64,000 nucleotides of DNA from M0108 sp937862735 (GCA_937862735.1 CALMDH010000105.1:1-64000); one strand, 5' to 3'. Counted from the stretch's first letter, positions 53,401 through 62,227 are shown. The notes: a model not told the origin generated them from the sequence alone. Numbers and translations: made by a program.

Positions 53401-54386
53401 TGCCGCTGATCAAGGATACGCCCCTGGAAATCGCCCTGGATGAATGGGTCCTGGCCGCCGCCCTGGCCCAGCAGCAGGCCTGGCGGGAGGCCGGCTGGGA
53501 CCTGGCGGTGAGCGTCAATCTCAGCCCGCGTCACCTCCAGATGCCGGACCTGGCCGCCTTCCTCGACCGCACCCTGGCTCAATATCCCGCGGGCGCTGGC
53601 GGGGCCCTGGAAATCGAGATCCTGGAGGTGGCGGCCATCGAGGACACCCGCACCGCCGTCCAGGTCATGCTTGCCTGCAAGGCCCTGGGCTGCCGCTTCT
53701 CCCTGGACGACTTTGGTACCGGCTACGCCTCCCTGAGTTATTTCCATGAGTTGCCGGTCGACGTCCTCAAGATCGACATGCGCTTCGTGCGCGGTCTCCT
53801 GGACAAGCCGGACGACCTGGCCATCATCGAGGGCATCCTGCGCCTGGCGAGGGCGCTGGACCGGCCGGTCTTAGCGGAAGGGATCGAGTCGCTGGAGATC
53901 GGTCTCCTGCTCCACCAGCTCGGCTGCGATTTCGGTCAGGGCTTCGGGATTTCCCGCCCCCTGCCGGCGTCCGATGTCCTGGCCTGGCTGGGCCAGTGGG
54001 CCGGTGAGCGCCGTTGGCATGAACTGCACGCCGCGGTGGCGTCTGGAGTAGCTAAGCCCCACCTCGATGTGGCCATCTTCAGTCTGCGTCATTGGGCCGA
54101 GGAGTTAGAGGCGTACCTGCGTGGTGAGGAGGGTGCAACCCTGCCCACGCTGGACGAATATGGCACCCAGTTCTGCCGCTGGTACCAGGGAATCGGCAAG
54201 GCCCGGTATGGCGATAAGCCTTCCTACCCCTTCCTCCATGCCCGTCATCATCGCCTCCATGCCTTGGCCGCCAAACTGGTGGATCAGGTCGATGGGGGCC
54301 AATCGCAACCGGCCCCGGAACTCCTCTCCGAGTTCAAGGAGCAGTTAAAGGAACTGGTGCAGCAGTTGCGCGATTACGCGTCCTGA
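50463..54386 (+). CDS. PAS-GAF-GGDEF-EAL protein with C-terminal CZB zinc-binding domain
   Basis: A 1307-residue cytoplasmic c-di-GMP enzyme. After a Pro/Ala-rich start come about four PAS domains (roughly 62-180, 195-325, 330-460, 465-585), a GAF domain (590-745), GGDEF (755-910; RVGGDEFALLLTG at about 830), EAL (925-1175) and a C-terminal CZB domain (1185-1305; RHWAEELEAYLRG, FCRWYQGIGKARYG and HARHHRLHAL supply the His/Cys zinc ligands). EAL catalytic motifs (MEALVRW, EILEV, LDDFGTGYASL, LKIDMRF, AEGIES) look intact, so phosphodiesterase activity is likely. In GGDEF the first Asp of the usual D-x-D metal site is Asn (YLNLDAFKPLND), so cyclase activity is doubtful. CZB domains elsewhere sense zinc or HOCl. 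Start GTG 50463 is uncertain. Confidence 0.9.
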   Translation: MKEIPAPAPDPAPAAGTAPFSAPAPVTEPVSPPASAAVPSGPGQAASSESAPTCQGLAGEDRVLRLLFENAPAAMAILDHEGRLLYLTPSFTHLLGYGREDLPHIDAWWDLAYPDPVYRQEIRAIWERDLVNARQGGATLHTGEALVRRKDGRSLWVEGHARFCEREIIVLMVDVSERKRVELEAQRWAHAAEVAQRQAAWLHLALDAAHSAVWEWEIETDTHYWSPAFWRLVFGQEGRGSGPEGVGELPKPDLRRWEELIYQEDRPGLIMTISTAVAESRDFQAEYRLQTPDGPRWLLVRGSPIQPEGPRPRRYLGITMDVTATHQLSHRLAAAEERWNFALQGAGLGVWDWNIDTGEVFWSRDWLGMLGYQEGELRPTQEVWQDLLHPDDRERIFAYGANFLTDPSGRYELEFRLRHKQGHWVDILSRATLARDADGQVVTPRRLVGTHLDITERKALQRSIRLAGQRYQAMRETSPGGFCVVSLEGRILEVNDTYCRLTGYSRSELETLAIPDLETVESPEQTQAHLRRIIERGADRFETRQRRKDGQIWHVEVSASYSPLEGGCFFCFLHDITARKREQRLGDLRQHLLELLPLATQDQLLQVALDVAEELTHSEIGFLHFVAADQQEVSLQVWSSRTLAEMCFAEGQGRHYPIGEAGVWVDCIHQRRPVIHNDYAALPHRKGLPEGHAPVRREATVPFISDGQIRAVIGVGNKACDYTAEDLDILRQVLGMAMDFVERHKVGQRLEYVAFYDVLTGLPNRTLVTDRLGQALALAGRSRQLVAVCYLNLDAFKPLNDSHGRQTGDAVLVQMGHRLQEALRQGDSVARVGGDEFALLLTGLSSSHEAQAAAQRILGVINQPLEINGYRLHLAASLGLTLYPLDPSGPDALLHHAHQAMFQAKSSRKGSCHLYDPVQNQQERLQRQTQQEFALALRQGQLQLRYQPKVDLKNGRVIGMEALVRWPHPRDGLLVPGRFLPLIKDTPLEIALDEWVLAAALAQQQAWREAGWDLAVSVNLSPRHLQMPDLAAFLDRTLAQYPAGAGGALEIEILEVAAIEDTRTAVQVMLACKALGCRFSLDDFGTGYASLSYFHELPVDVLKIDMRFVRGLLDKPDDLAIIEGILRLARALDRPVLAEGIESLEIGLLLHQLGCDFGQGFGISRPLPASDVLAWLGQWAGERRWHELHAAVASGVAKPHLDVAIFSLRHWAEELEAYLRGEEGATLPTLDEYGTQFCRWYQGIGKARYGDKPSYPFLHARHHRLHALAAKLVDQVDGGQSQPAPELLSEFKEQLKELVQQLRDYAS

Positions 54387-55399
54387 GCCAGGGGTTTCGC
54401 ACCTCGATCGCCTGGTTCCCGATCGGGGATACGCCGGCTATTCAAAAACTCACCAATGCGTTGGTACAGGTCCGCGCAGGCCTCGGTGGCCAGGTCCTCG
54501 AGGTTCACGAAGGCGTGGACCATGCCGGGGAAATCGACGAGCTCCGCCGGGATGCCTGCCGCTTGTAGCCGCTCGACATAGACGCGGCCCTCGTCGCGCA
54601 GGGGACAGTACTCAGCGGTCATCACCAGGGTAGTGGGATAGTCGGTGGTCAGGGGCATGAACAGGGGCGAGACCTGCCGGCGATCCTCCGCATGGCGGAA
54701 ATACTGGTCGAAATACCAGATGATGCGCTGGCGCTCGGGAATCCAGCCCTCCCCCAGGGTCGTCGTCGAGGGCTGCGACAGGGTGTAATCCAGGCTGGGA
54801 TAGATGAGGGCCTGGCGCTCGATGCGCACGCCTGGCTCGTATTGAGCGAGGTGGGCGGCGCTGGCGCAGAGGGCGCCGCCGGCGCTGTCGCCGATCAGGG
54901 CCAGGCGGCGGCTGAAGGGCAGGGGCCGGCTCTGAGAGGCCAGCAGCGGGAAGATCCCCTTGATGCAGGCCATCAGGTCCTGGAGGCCGCAGGGGTAGGG
55001 GCACTCGGGTGCGAGCCGGTAATCCAGGGAGCAGACCAGCCAGCCCGAGGCCGCCGCCAGCTTGCGCGCGATGGGATCGTAGATGCTCAGGCTGCCGGAG
55101 ATGTGACCGCCCCCGTGGACGAAGAGCGCCACCCCAGGGGCCTGGTCGGGCCTGGCCTCCGGGGCGGGGTGGTAGAGACGGACGGGCACCTCGTAGTCCG
55201 GCCCCGGAATCAGCTCGTCGCGGATCAGGGGGATCTCGGGGATGCGGCTCTGGAAGGGGCGGGTGATGGCCTCCAGGGCCTCCCGGGCGGTGGCGACGGT
55301 ATCGCGCAGGCCGTTCTCCACCCGGAACTGGCGGATTTCGCGCATCCGCGCGATGAACTGGCGAAGAGGGGCGGGCATGTTATCGGGCAAGGGCGGCAT
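54374..55399 (-). CDS. Alpha/beta-hydrolase of the hormone-sensitive-lipase (HSL/Est) family
   Basis: 341 residues. The oxyanion-hole motif is FVHGGGHISGSL and the nucleophile elbow GDSAGGALCASAA; an Asp (LRDEGRVYVERL) and His (GMVHAFVNL) complete the triad. Such enzymes are carboxylesterases on short acyl esters. No signal peptide is visible. Its last 13 bp overlap, on the opposite strand, the end of the GGDEF-EAL gene. ATG 55399 or the ATG seven codons later could be the start. Confidence 0.9.
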   Translation of the reverse strand: MPPLPDNMPAPLRQFIARMREIRQFRVENGLRDTVATAREALEAITRPFQSRIPEIPLIRDELIPGPDYEVPVRLYHPAPEARPDQAPGVALFVHGGGHISGSLSIYDPIARKLAAASGWLVCSLDYRLAPECPYPCGLQDLMACIKGIFPLLASQSRPLPFSRRLALIGDSAGGALCASAAHLAQYEPGVRIERQALIYPSLDYTLSQPSTTTLGEGWIPERQRIIWYFDQYFRHAEDRRQVSPLFMPLTTDYPTTLVMTAEYCPLRDEGRVYVERLQAAGIPAELVDFPGMVHAFVNLEDLATEACADLYQRIGEFLNSRRIPDREPGDRGAKPLAQDA

Positions 55400-55448
55400 G
55401 CGGGTGTTCCATAAGGTGGCGTGAAGCTTGTGTAACGGCAGAGTAGAT

Positions 55449-56864
55449 TCAGTCGCTTAGCTCCTCCAGCTCCAGCAGGCCGCCCGGGTTCTTGGCATCC
55501 ACCTGGCGATAGACATCGTAGAGAGCCGCTTGCAGGGCCTCCTCCATGACCGGGTGGTAGAAGGGCAGGCGCAGCATCTGGCCGACGGTCAGGCCCAGTA
55601 CGATGCACCAGCAGATGCTGTGGGCCAGGTTCTCGCCCTTGGGGCCGATCATCTCCGCGCCCAACAGGCGGCCGCTGGCCCGATCGGCGTAGACCCGCAG
55701 CAGGCCCTGGGTCTTGCCCATGGTCAGAGCGCGGCCGACCGGGGCCATGCGAATCTGACCGATGACGGTGGTGGCCGGGTCCAGTTCGCTGAAGCGGGCG
55801 CCGACGGCGATGATGTTCGGGTCGCTGAAGATGATGGCCAGCGGGGTCTTGCGGCGAAAGGCGGTGTTGCCCTGGCGGGCGGCGTTGTAGCCGGCGATCT
55901 TGCCCTCATCCCCGGCCTCGTGAAGGATGGGCCGCTCGCCGTCCACGTCGCCGGCGATATAGACCGGCAGGTCCCCGACGCGCATGGTGCGATTGTCAAA
56001 GGGCGGCAGGCCGCGGCGGTCCAGGGGCAGACCCAGGCACTCCAGCCCCAGGCCGGCAACGTTGGGGGTGCGGCCGATGCAGCACAGCACCTGGTCGACC
56101 ACCACGCTGACCTCGCCGGCACTGACCCGCAGCTTGCCGTCCTCCGCCTCGGCGATGGTTGCCGGCTGGCCCAGGTACAGGGGGAACTCCTTGCCGAGGA
56201 TCTCCCGCGCCTGGGCGAAGACCTCCGGATCGCTGATGCCGCCGAGGGTGTCAAGCTGGTCGAAGCCGGTGACCGCGACCCCCAGGCGGCGGAGGGCTTG
56301 GCCCAGTTCCAGGCCGATGACCCCGAGTCCGATCACCGCCACCGTCGCCGGCAGGTCCTCCAGCTCGAAGATCTCGTCACTGGTGACGATGCGGTCGCCA
56401 AAGACACGCCAGGCCTCCGGCACCAGGGGCCGGGAGCCGGTGGCGATGACCACCGCCCCGGCGCGGATGCGCTGGTCGCCGACCGCGATCAGGGTCGGCT
56501 CCAGGAGCCGGGCATAGTCCTGGATGAAGACGTCCGCGGCCATGCCGTCGGTGCTGTTGGTCAGGACCCGATCGACCAGGGTGTCGCGGATGTGGCGGAC
56601 ATGCTCCAGGGCCTCCGGGGCGTCCAGACGCAGGTCCGCGCCGCCGGTCACGCCATAGCGCGGGAGGCGGTTTCCGGTATGGAAGTCGTCGGCAACCTGG
56701 ATCAGGGCCTTGGAGGGCATGCAGCCGACGCGGGCGCAGGTGGTGCCCGGCTCGCCGCCATTGATCAGGACGAAGGACTTGCCGGCCCGCCGGACCTGGC
56801 CCATGGCGTTGAGCCCGGCGGTGCCGGAACCGATGATGGCGACGTCGACGTATCTCTCTTCCAC
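55449..56864 (-). CDS. Dihydrolipoamide dehydrogenase-like flavoprotein disulfide reductase
   Basis: 471 residues. FAD-binding VAIIGSGTAGLNAMG, the redox disulfide in TTCARVGCMPSKALI (CxxxxC), NAD-binding AVIGLGVIGLELGQAL, the second FAD motif VYIAGDVDG and the C-terminal His-Glu pair in PFYHPVMEEAL are all present. It can be expected to oxidise dithiols with NAD+. No pyruvate- or oxoglutarate-dehydrogenase subunit adjoins, so it is a stand-alone member with an unknown partner. Glutathione and mercuric reductases are less likely from the motif order and length. Confidence 0.88.
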   Translation of the reverse strand: MEERYVDVAIIGSGTAGLNAMGQVRRAGKSFVLINGGEPGTTCARVGCMPSKALIQVADDFHTGNRLPRYGVTGGADLRLDAPEALEHVRHIRDTLVDRVLTNSTDGMAADVFIQDYARLLEPTLIAVGDQRIRAGAVVIATGSRPLVPEAWRVFGDRIVTSDEIFELEDLPATVAVIGLGVIGLELGQALRRLGVAVTGFDQLDTLGGISDPEVFAQAREILGKEFPLYLGQPATIAEAEDGKLRVSAGEVSVVVDQVLCCIGRTPNVAGLGLECLGLPLDRRGLPPFDNRTMRVGDLPVYIAGDVDGERPILHEAGDEGKIAGYNAARQGNTAFRRKTPLAIIFSDPNIIAVGARFSELDPATTVIGQIRMAPVGRALTMGKTQGLLRVYADRASGRLLGAEMIGPKGENLAHSICWCIVLGLTVGQMLRLPFYHPVMEEALQAALYDVYRQVDAKNPGGLLELEELSD

Positions 56865-57028
56865 GGGGGACCTACCTCTGCTGCGGGTGCTGCTGTATTT
56901 GCCAGGGCCTTATTATGGGCCTTGTGTCCCGCAACCCCAATCCGCGGGCCCGGAGTCGTATACTCCGCAGGGCGTGCTGCTTTGCGTGATCCGTCTCTCT
57001 CCTCGGCTTTTTCTCATGGGCTTGAACG

Positions 57029-59779
57029 ATGAAGGAACCCCATTCCACCGCCCCCGCCACACGCCCGGACCCCGGGGAGGGTCTGGGCTCCGCGGAGCGG
57101 CTGACCTGCCGCGAGGCACAGGCCCGCCACCCGCGCGAGGAACAGGGCCACCACCCGTTGGAAGAGATCGAGGCGGTCTACGCCACGGCGCCGGTGGGGA
57201 TGTGCGTGGTGGATCGGGACCTGCGTTTCGTCCGCATCAACGAACGCCTGGCGCGGCTGAATGGCGCCTCGATCGCCGAGCATATCGGTCACAGCATCTT
57301 CGAGATGATCCCCGCCGTGGCCGACGTCATGGCCCCCCTGCTGAGGGGGGTCATTGACTCCGGCGAGCCCCTGCTGGACCACGAGTCCGTCTCCGAGACC
57401 CCGGCACTACCCGGCAAGCCGCGGACCTGGATCGGCCACTTCTATCCCCTCAAGGACGCGACCGGCCAGGTGATCGGCATCAACGTGGTGACCGACGATA
57501 TCACCGACCGTAAGCAGGCGGAGCTGGCCCTGCGGGAGAGTGAAAACCGCTATCGGGAACTGAGCGCCGACCTGGAGCGCCAGGTGGAGGCCCGGACGGC
57601 CGAGGTCCGCGCCACCTATGCCGCCCTGGAGGCCAGCGAGGAGCGCTACCGTCTGATCTATGACCATTCGGCGGAGGCCATCCTGATCGTCAATCTGGAC
57701 GGCCAGATCATCGACGTGAACGAACAGGCCTGCCGCCAGTATGGCTACTCCCGGGAGGCGTTCCTCCAGCGGCGCATCGGTGATATCGATATCACCCCGG
57801 CGGCGGTCAATGCCACCGAGCGTATCGGCCGTTCGGCGGGGCGAGAACGGACCACCTTCGAGACCCAGCACCGCGATGCCGAGGGGCGCACCCTGGCGGT
57901 GGAGGTGCGCGCGAACCGCATCCTTTACGACGGCAAGCCGGCGGTCCTGGGGCTGTGTCGCGACATCACCGGCCAGAAACAGGCCCAGGCCCGCATCGAG
58001 TACCTGGCCTACCATGACCCCCTCACCGGCCTGCCCAACCGCGCCCAACTGATCGAACGCTTGCAGCAGGCCATCGACCAGGCGACCCGCGCCAACCAGT
58101 TGGTGGCGGTCTGCTATCTCAATCTGGATGACTTCAAACCGATCAACGACAGCTATGGCCGGGCCCTGGGCGATGCCTTGCTGCTAGCCCTGGCCCAACG
58201 TCTCCAGGGTAGTCTGCGGAAGCGGGATGGGGTGGCGCGGGTCGGGGGCGACGAGTTTGGCATTCTCTTCACCGGGCTGGACTCACCCTTCGATGCCCTG
58301 GAATCGGCGCAGCGGCTCCTTCGCCAGGTCAATCTGCCGGTGGAGGTCGAGGGCCATCGCCTGCACCTCTCCGCCAGCCTGGGACTGACCATCTTCCCCA
58401 CCGATCATGCCGGTCCGGATGCCCTGCTCCAGCACGCCCACGAGGCATTGTTCAAGGCCAAGGGCGGCAATAAGGGGGGCTATCACCTCTATGACCCGAT
58501 CCAGGACTACGAGGAGCGGCAGCGCCGGCATCGGCGCCAGGAGTTCGCCCAGGCCCTGGAAACCGGTCAGTTGCTGCTTCATTACCAGCCGAAGGTCAAT
58601 CTCGCGGATGGCCAGGTCATCGGTCTGGAGGCGCTGGTACGCTGGCAGCACCCCCGCGAGGGCCTCTTGGCTCCGGACCGCTTCCTGCCGCAGATCAAGG
58701 ACACCCCGCTGGATATCGCCCTGGGCGAGTGGGTGATCGCCACCGCCCTGGCCCAGCAGCAGGCCTGGCGGGAGCTGGGCGTGGACCTGTCGCTGAGCGT
58801 CAATATCAGCCCACGGCAGATCCAGGAGGCGAGTTTCTACGAATTCATCGCCCGCACCCTCGCCCACCACCGGCGGCAGGGCGAGGCGGTGCGCCTGGAG
58901 ATCGAGATCCTTGAGGTCGCCGCCCTGGACGATTCCGTCGCCGCCGCCCAGGTCATGCGCGCCTGCCGTGACTTCGGGGTGCGCTTCTCCCTGGATGATT
59001 TTGGCACCGGCTATTCCTCCCTGGCCTATTTCCACCAGTTGCCCATCGACATCGTCAAGATCGACCGGCACTTCGTCCGCAACATGCTCGACAACCCGGA
59101 GGACCTGGCCATCGTCGAGGGGGTGCTGCGCATGGCCAAGGCCCTGCCCCGGCCGGTGCTGGCGGAGGGCGTCGAATCCCTGGAGATCGGCCTCATGCTC
59201 CATCAGCTTGGCTGTCAGTACGCCCAGGGTTACGGCATCTCCCGGCCCCTGCCGGCGGATCAGGTCTTGCCCTGGCTCCGCGACTGGCCCCAGGACCGGG
59301 ACTGGCACAATCTGGCGGCCCGGACCTTCGAGGACGCGGCGAGTCTGCACCTGATCTGGCGGCCCAGTTATGAGTGCGGTGAACCAGTCATCGACGCTGA
59401 GCACCGCGAACTGTTTCGCCTGGCCAACCAGTTGCTCGATCTCGCCATCATCGACCCGGCCCCGGCGCATCTGCTCCCGACCCTGGATGCCCTCCTCGAC
59501 CTGGTCACCAGCCACTTCGCCCACGAGGAGGAGATCCTGCGCCGCCACGATTACGCCGACCTGGAACGGCATGCGGGGCTGCACCAGCGGCTGGTCGAGC
59601 GGGCCCTCGACCTGCGCGCCGAGGTCGAGCGCGGCGCCCTGACCTTCGGCCAATTGGCGGAATTTCTCTCCCGGGACGTGGTAGCGCGGCACATGCTGCA
59701 CGAGGATCGCGACTTCTTCGGCTTGTTCGCCCACCGGGCGTCAGCCGTGCCGGAAACTTCCTCTCCGCCTGGGAAATGA
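57029..59779 (+). CDS. PAS-GGDEF-EAL protein with C-terminal hemerythrin domain
   Basis: A 916-residue cytoplasmic c-di-GMP enzyme. Two PAS domains (about 40-165 and 205-330) joined by a short coiled coil, GGDEF (335-495; RVGGDEFGILFTG at about 404), EAL (505-765) and a bacteriohemerythrin (about 776-905) follow in order. The hemerythrin iron ligands are visible: DAEHRELFRL, SHFAHEEEIL, HAGLHQRLV and HMLHEDRDFF. EAL motifs (LEALVRW, EILEV, LDDFGTGYSSL, VKIDRHF, AEGVES) are intact. As in the paralogue at 50463, the GGDEF metal Asp is Asn (YLNLDDFKPIND). The diiron centre suggests O2- or redox-controlled phosphodiesterase activity. It has no obvious operon partner. Confidence 0.93.
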   Translation: MKEPHSTAPATRPDPGEGLGSAERLTCREAQARHPREEQGHHPLEEIEAVYATAPVGMCVVDRDLRFVRINERLARLNGASIAEHIGHSIFEMIPAVADVMAPLLRGVIDSGEPLLDHESVSETPALPGKPRTWIGHFYPLKDATGQVIGINVVTDDITDRKQAELALRESENRYRELSADLERQVEARTAEVRATYAALEASEERYRLIYDHSAEAILIVNLDGQIIDVNEQACRQYGYSREAFLQRRIGDIDITPAAVNATERIGRSAGRERTTFETQHRDAEGRTLAVEVRANRILYDGKPAVLGLCRDITGQKQAQARIEYLAYHDPLTGLPNRAQLIERLQQAIDQATRANQLVAVCYLNLDDFKPINDSYGRALGDALLLALAQRLQGSLRKRDGVARVGGDEFGILFTGLDSPFDALESAQRLLRQVNLPVEVEGHRLHLSASLGLTIFPTDHAGPDALLQHAHEALFKAKGGNKGGYHLYDPIQDYEERQRRHRRQEFAQALETGQLLLHYQPKVNLADGQVIGLEALVRWQHPREGLLAPDRFLPQIKDTPLDIALGEWVIATALAQQQAWRELGVDLSLSVNISPRQIQEASFYEFIARTLAHHRRQGEAVRLEIEILEVAALDDSVAAAQVMRACRDFGVRFSLDDFGTGYSSLAYFHQLPIDIVKIDRHFVRNMLDNPEDLAIVEGVLRMAKALPRPVLAEGVESLEIGLMLHQLGCQYAQGYGISRPLPADQVLPWLRDWPQDRDWHNLAARTFEDAASLHLIWRPSYECGEPVIDAEHRELFRLANQLLDLAIIDPAPAHLLPTLDALLDLVTSHFAHEEEILRRHDYADLERHAGLHQRLVERALDLRAEVERGALTFGQLAEFLSRDVVARHMLHEDRDFFGLFAHRASAVPETSSPPGK

Positions 59780-60203
59780 TCGCGGCTAGTCGGGGGCGCG
59801 TCTGGGGAGTGTCTGGGGCGCGGCGGGCGCTGGATAGCAGGTTCCAGTGTCGTCCCGCCCGGTCCGGCGCGGTCCAGTCCCTTTCCGCAAGGTCCGGCGC
59901 GGTTTGGACCCCAACCGGGTTGTTCTTTGCCGGATGGCCGGTCAGGGGTACACTGCGCCCGCTTGACGGACCTGGCGAGGTCCTCCGCCACCCAGACCCG
60001 TGAATCGGGCGGGCTCCTTCGCGGCAACCTTCATGAGGGGGGGCGCCACGCATCAAGCTGAAAGACCTTGCCGTGACTTTCACGCCAACCGCCATGACTG
60101 GGCCCGCCACCCTCCTGAAAATGAAAGACCTTGCCGTGACTTTGACGCCAATCCTCTCCATCGGCCCAGCAGACTGGAGCACTCTCTCTTCCGGGCGGCG
60201 GGC
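59780..60203. other. Gene-free region with two direct-repeat pairs
   Basis: 424 bp between the hemerythrin protein gene and aroA. GGTCCGGCGCGGT occurs at 59861-59873 and 59891-59903. A 30-base repeat beginning TGAAAGACCTTGCCGTGACT lies at 60059-60088 and 60122-60151 with one mismatch. The aroA frame stays open upstream to 60000 but shows no homology there, so the region is treated as non-coding. Confidence 0.5.
60059..60151. repeat. Direct repeat pair, 30 bp, period 63 bp
   Basis: Copies at 60059-60088 and 60122-60151 start TGAAAGACCTTGCCGTGACT and end ACGCCAA; they differ at one base (C/G). They lie 52-145 bases upstream of the aroA start codon. Confidence 0.75.
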
Positions 60204-61526
60204 ATGAACGCCCGCGCCACGACCCGTTTCCTGGTCACCCCCGGTGGCGCCCTGCGCGGGCGCCTGCGGGTGCCCGGGGACAAGTCCATCTCCCATCGCG
60301 CCATCATGCTCGGCGCCCTGGCGGATGGGGAGACCCGCGTCAGCGGCTTCCTGGAGGGGGAGGACAGCCTCGCCACCCTGGCGGCCTTCCGCGCCATGGG
60401 GGTGAGCATCCAGGGGCCGGAGGCGGGGCGGGTGATCATCCAGGGCGTGGGCCGGGAGGGGCTGCGGGCCCCGGCGGCCCCGCTGGATCTGGGCAACTCG
60501 GGCACCTCCATGCGGCTGCTCAGCGGCCTGCTGGCGGGGCAGGGGTTTGCGGTCACCCTGATCGGCGATGAGTCCCTCAGCCGCCGCCCCATGCGGCGGG
60601 TCACCGAACCCCTGGCCCTCATGGGGGCGCGCATCGAGACCAGCCCCGGTGGCACCGCACCCCTGCGCCTCCTGCCCGTCGCGGGGCTCCAGGGTATCGA
60701 TTACGCCCTGCCGGTCGCCAGCGCCCAGGTCAAGTCCTGCCTGCTCCTGGCCGGCCTCTTCGCCCAGGGCCGCACCTGCGTCACCGAGCCGGCCCCCACC
60801 CGCGACCATACCGAGCGCATGCTGGCCGGGTTCGGCTACCCGGTCGAGCGTCGCGGGGCGACGGTCTGCCTGGCGGGGGGCGGGCGCCTCACCGGCTACG
60901 ACCTGGACGTGCCCGCCGACATCTCCTCCGCCGCCTTTTTCCTCGTCGGCGCCAGCATCGCCCCCGGCTCGGACCTGACCCTGGAGCATGTCGGCATGAA
61001 CCCGACGCGCATCGGGGTGCTGAACATCCTGCGGGCCATGGGCGCCGACATCCAGGTCCTGAACCCGCGGGAGGCCGGCGGCGAACCGGTGGCGGACCTG
61101 CGGGTGCGCCATGCCCCCCTGCGGGGCATCCGCATCCCCGAGGACCAGGTGCCCCTGGCCATCGACGAGTTCCCGGCCCTGTTCATCGCCGCCGCCTGCG
61201 CGGACGGCGAGACCCTGCTGACGGGTGCCGAGGAGCTGCGGGTCAAGGAGAGCGATCGCATCCAGGTCATGGCCACGGGCCTGACGGCCCTGGGCATCGC
61301 CAACCAGCCGCGACCCGACGGCATCCTCATCCGCGGCGGTAGCCCCCGGGGTGGCGAGATCGACAGCCAGGGCGATCACCGCGTCGCCATGTCCTTCGCC
61401 CTGGCGGCCCCGCGCGCCGCTGGCCCGCTCCACATCCACGATTGCGCCAACGTGCGCACCTCCTTTCCCGGTTTTGTCGCCCTGGCCGCCAGCGCCGGGC
61501 TTGGCATCGAGGAATTCGCATCATGA
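60204..61526 (+). CDS. aroA: 3-phosphoshikimate 1-carboxyvinyltransferase (EPSP synthase)
   Basis: Joins shikimate-3-phosphate and PEP in the shikimate pathway. From ATG 60204 the protein is 440 residues, the normal size. LRVPGDKSISHRAIMLGAL (about 20-38), LGNSGTSMRLLSGLLAG and the C-terminal GDHRVAMSFALAA are the substrate- and PEP-binding motifs. The combination of LGNSGTSMR and RPM after SLSR resembles class II (glyphosate-tolerant type) rather than E. coli-type enzymes; this is a sequence-reading inference. It overlaps cmk by ATGA. Confidence 0.95.
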   Translation: MNARATTRFLVTPGGALRGRLRVPGDKSISHRAIMLGALADGETRVSGFLEGEDSLATLAAFRAMGVSIQGPEAGRVIIQGVGREGLRAPAAPLDLGNSGTSMRLLSGLLAGQGFAVTLIGDESLSRRPMRRVTEPLALMGARIETSPGGTAPLRLLPVAGLQGIDYALPVASAQVKSCLLLAGLFAQGRTCVTEPAPTRDHTERMLAGFGYPVERRGATVCLAGGGRLTGYDLDVPADISSAAFFLVGASIAPGSDLTLEHVGMNPTRIGVLNILRAMGADIQVLNPREAGGEPVADLRVRHAPLRGIRIPEDQVPLAIDEFPALFIAAACADGETLLTGAEELRVKESDRIQVMATGLTALGIANQPRPDGILIRGGSPRGGEIDSQGDHRVAMSFALAAPRAAGPLHIHDCANVRTSFPGFVALAASAGLGIEEFAS

Positions 61527-62227
61527 CCCAGCCCAACGCTGGCACCGCCGCGGCCCCCGTGGTGACCATCGACGGCCCCTCCGGTACCGGCAAGGGGACC
61601 ATCGCCAGCCTGGTCGCGGCCCGCCTTGGTTGGGCCTGCCTGGACAGCGGGGCCCTCTACCGGGTGTTGGCCCTGGCGGCCGAGCGCGCGGGGGTGGATG
61701 CCGGCGATGGCGAGGCCCTGGGGCGGCTGGCCGCCGGCTTGCGCATCGCCTTCCAGGACGGCCGGGTGCTGCTCGCGGGCGAGGATGTCTCCACCGCCAT
61801 CCGCACCGAGGGGGCGGGTAACCTCGCCTCCAAGGTGGCCGCCCATCCCCAGGTGCGCGCCGCCCTGCTCGACTGGCAGCGCGCCGCCGCCCGCCCGCCG
61901 GGCCTGGTGGCCGACGGCCGGGACATGGGCACCGTCGTCTTTCCCGAGGCCGAGGTGAAGATCTTTCTCACCGCCAGCCCGGAGGAGCGCGGCAAGCGCC
62001 GCTATCGGCAGTTGCGCGCCCAGGGGCTGGAAGCCAACCTCAAGCAACTGGTCCGCGACATCGCCGAGCGCGACGAGCGGGACAGCCAGCGCGCCGTCGC
62101 CCCCCTGCGCCCGGCCGTCAACGCCCTGGTGGTCGACACCACCAGCTTGACCATCGACCAGGTCCTGGAGCGGGTCCTCGACGCCGTCCGCCAAAGCCTC
62201 GCCCCGGCGGACCCTCCGGAGGGCTAG
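61523..62227 (+). CDS. cmk: Cytidylate kinase
   Basis: Phosphorylates CMP and dCMP. 234 residues: P-loop TIDGPSGTGKGTIASLVAARL (ending split as SGTGKGT), LDSGALYR, the CMP-binding insert, and VADGRDMGTVVFPEA. It is coupled to aroA by an ATGA overlap, a conserved order. In most proteobacteria rpsA follows; here the next gene is a sensor kinase 59 bp downstream. Confidence 0.95.
   Translation: MTQPNAGTAAAPVVTIDGPSGTGKGTIASLVAARLGWACLDSGALYRVLALAAERAGVDAGDGEALGRLAAGLRIAFQDGRVLLAGEDVSTAIRTEGAGNLASKVAAHPQVRAALLDWQRAAARPPGLVADGRDMGTVVFPEAEVKIFLTASPEERGKRRYRQLRAQGLEANLKQLVRDIAERDERDSQRAVAPLRPAVNALVVDTTSLTIDQVLERVLDAVRQSLAPADPPEG

Noticed and set aside
60000..60203. N-terminal extension of aroA
   Set aside because: The frame is open but contains only the duplicated 30-bp repeat translated as RPCRDF(H/D)AN, with no homology to EPSP synthases. 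The ATG at 60204 gives the standard length.
59505..61439. Minus-strand open frame of 644 codons spanning an intergenic gap
   Set aside because: Antisense to the hemerythrin domain and to aroA, both unmistakable. Continuity across the gap is due to GC bias.
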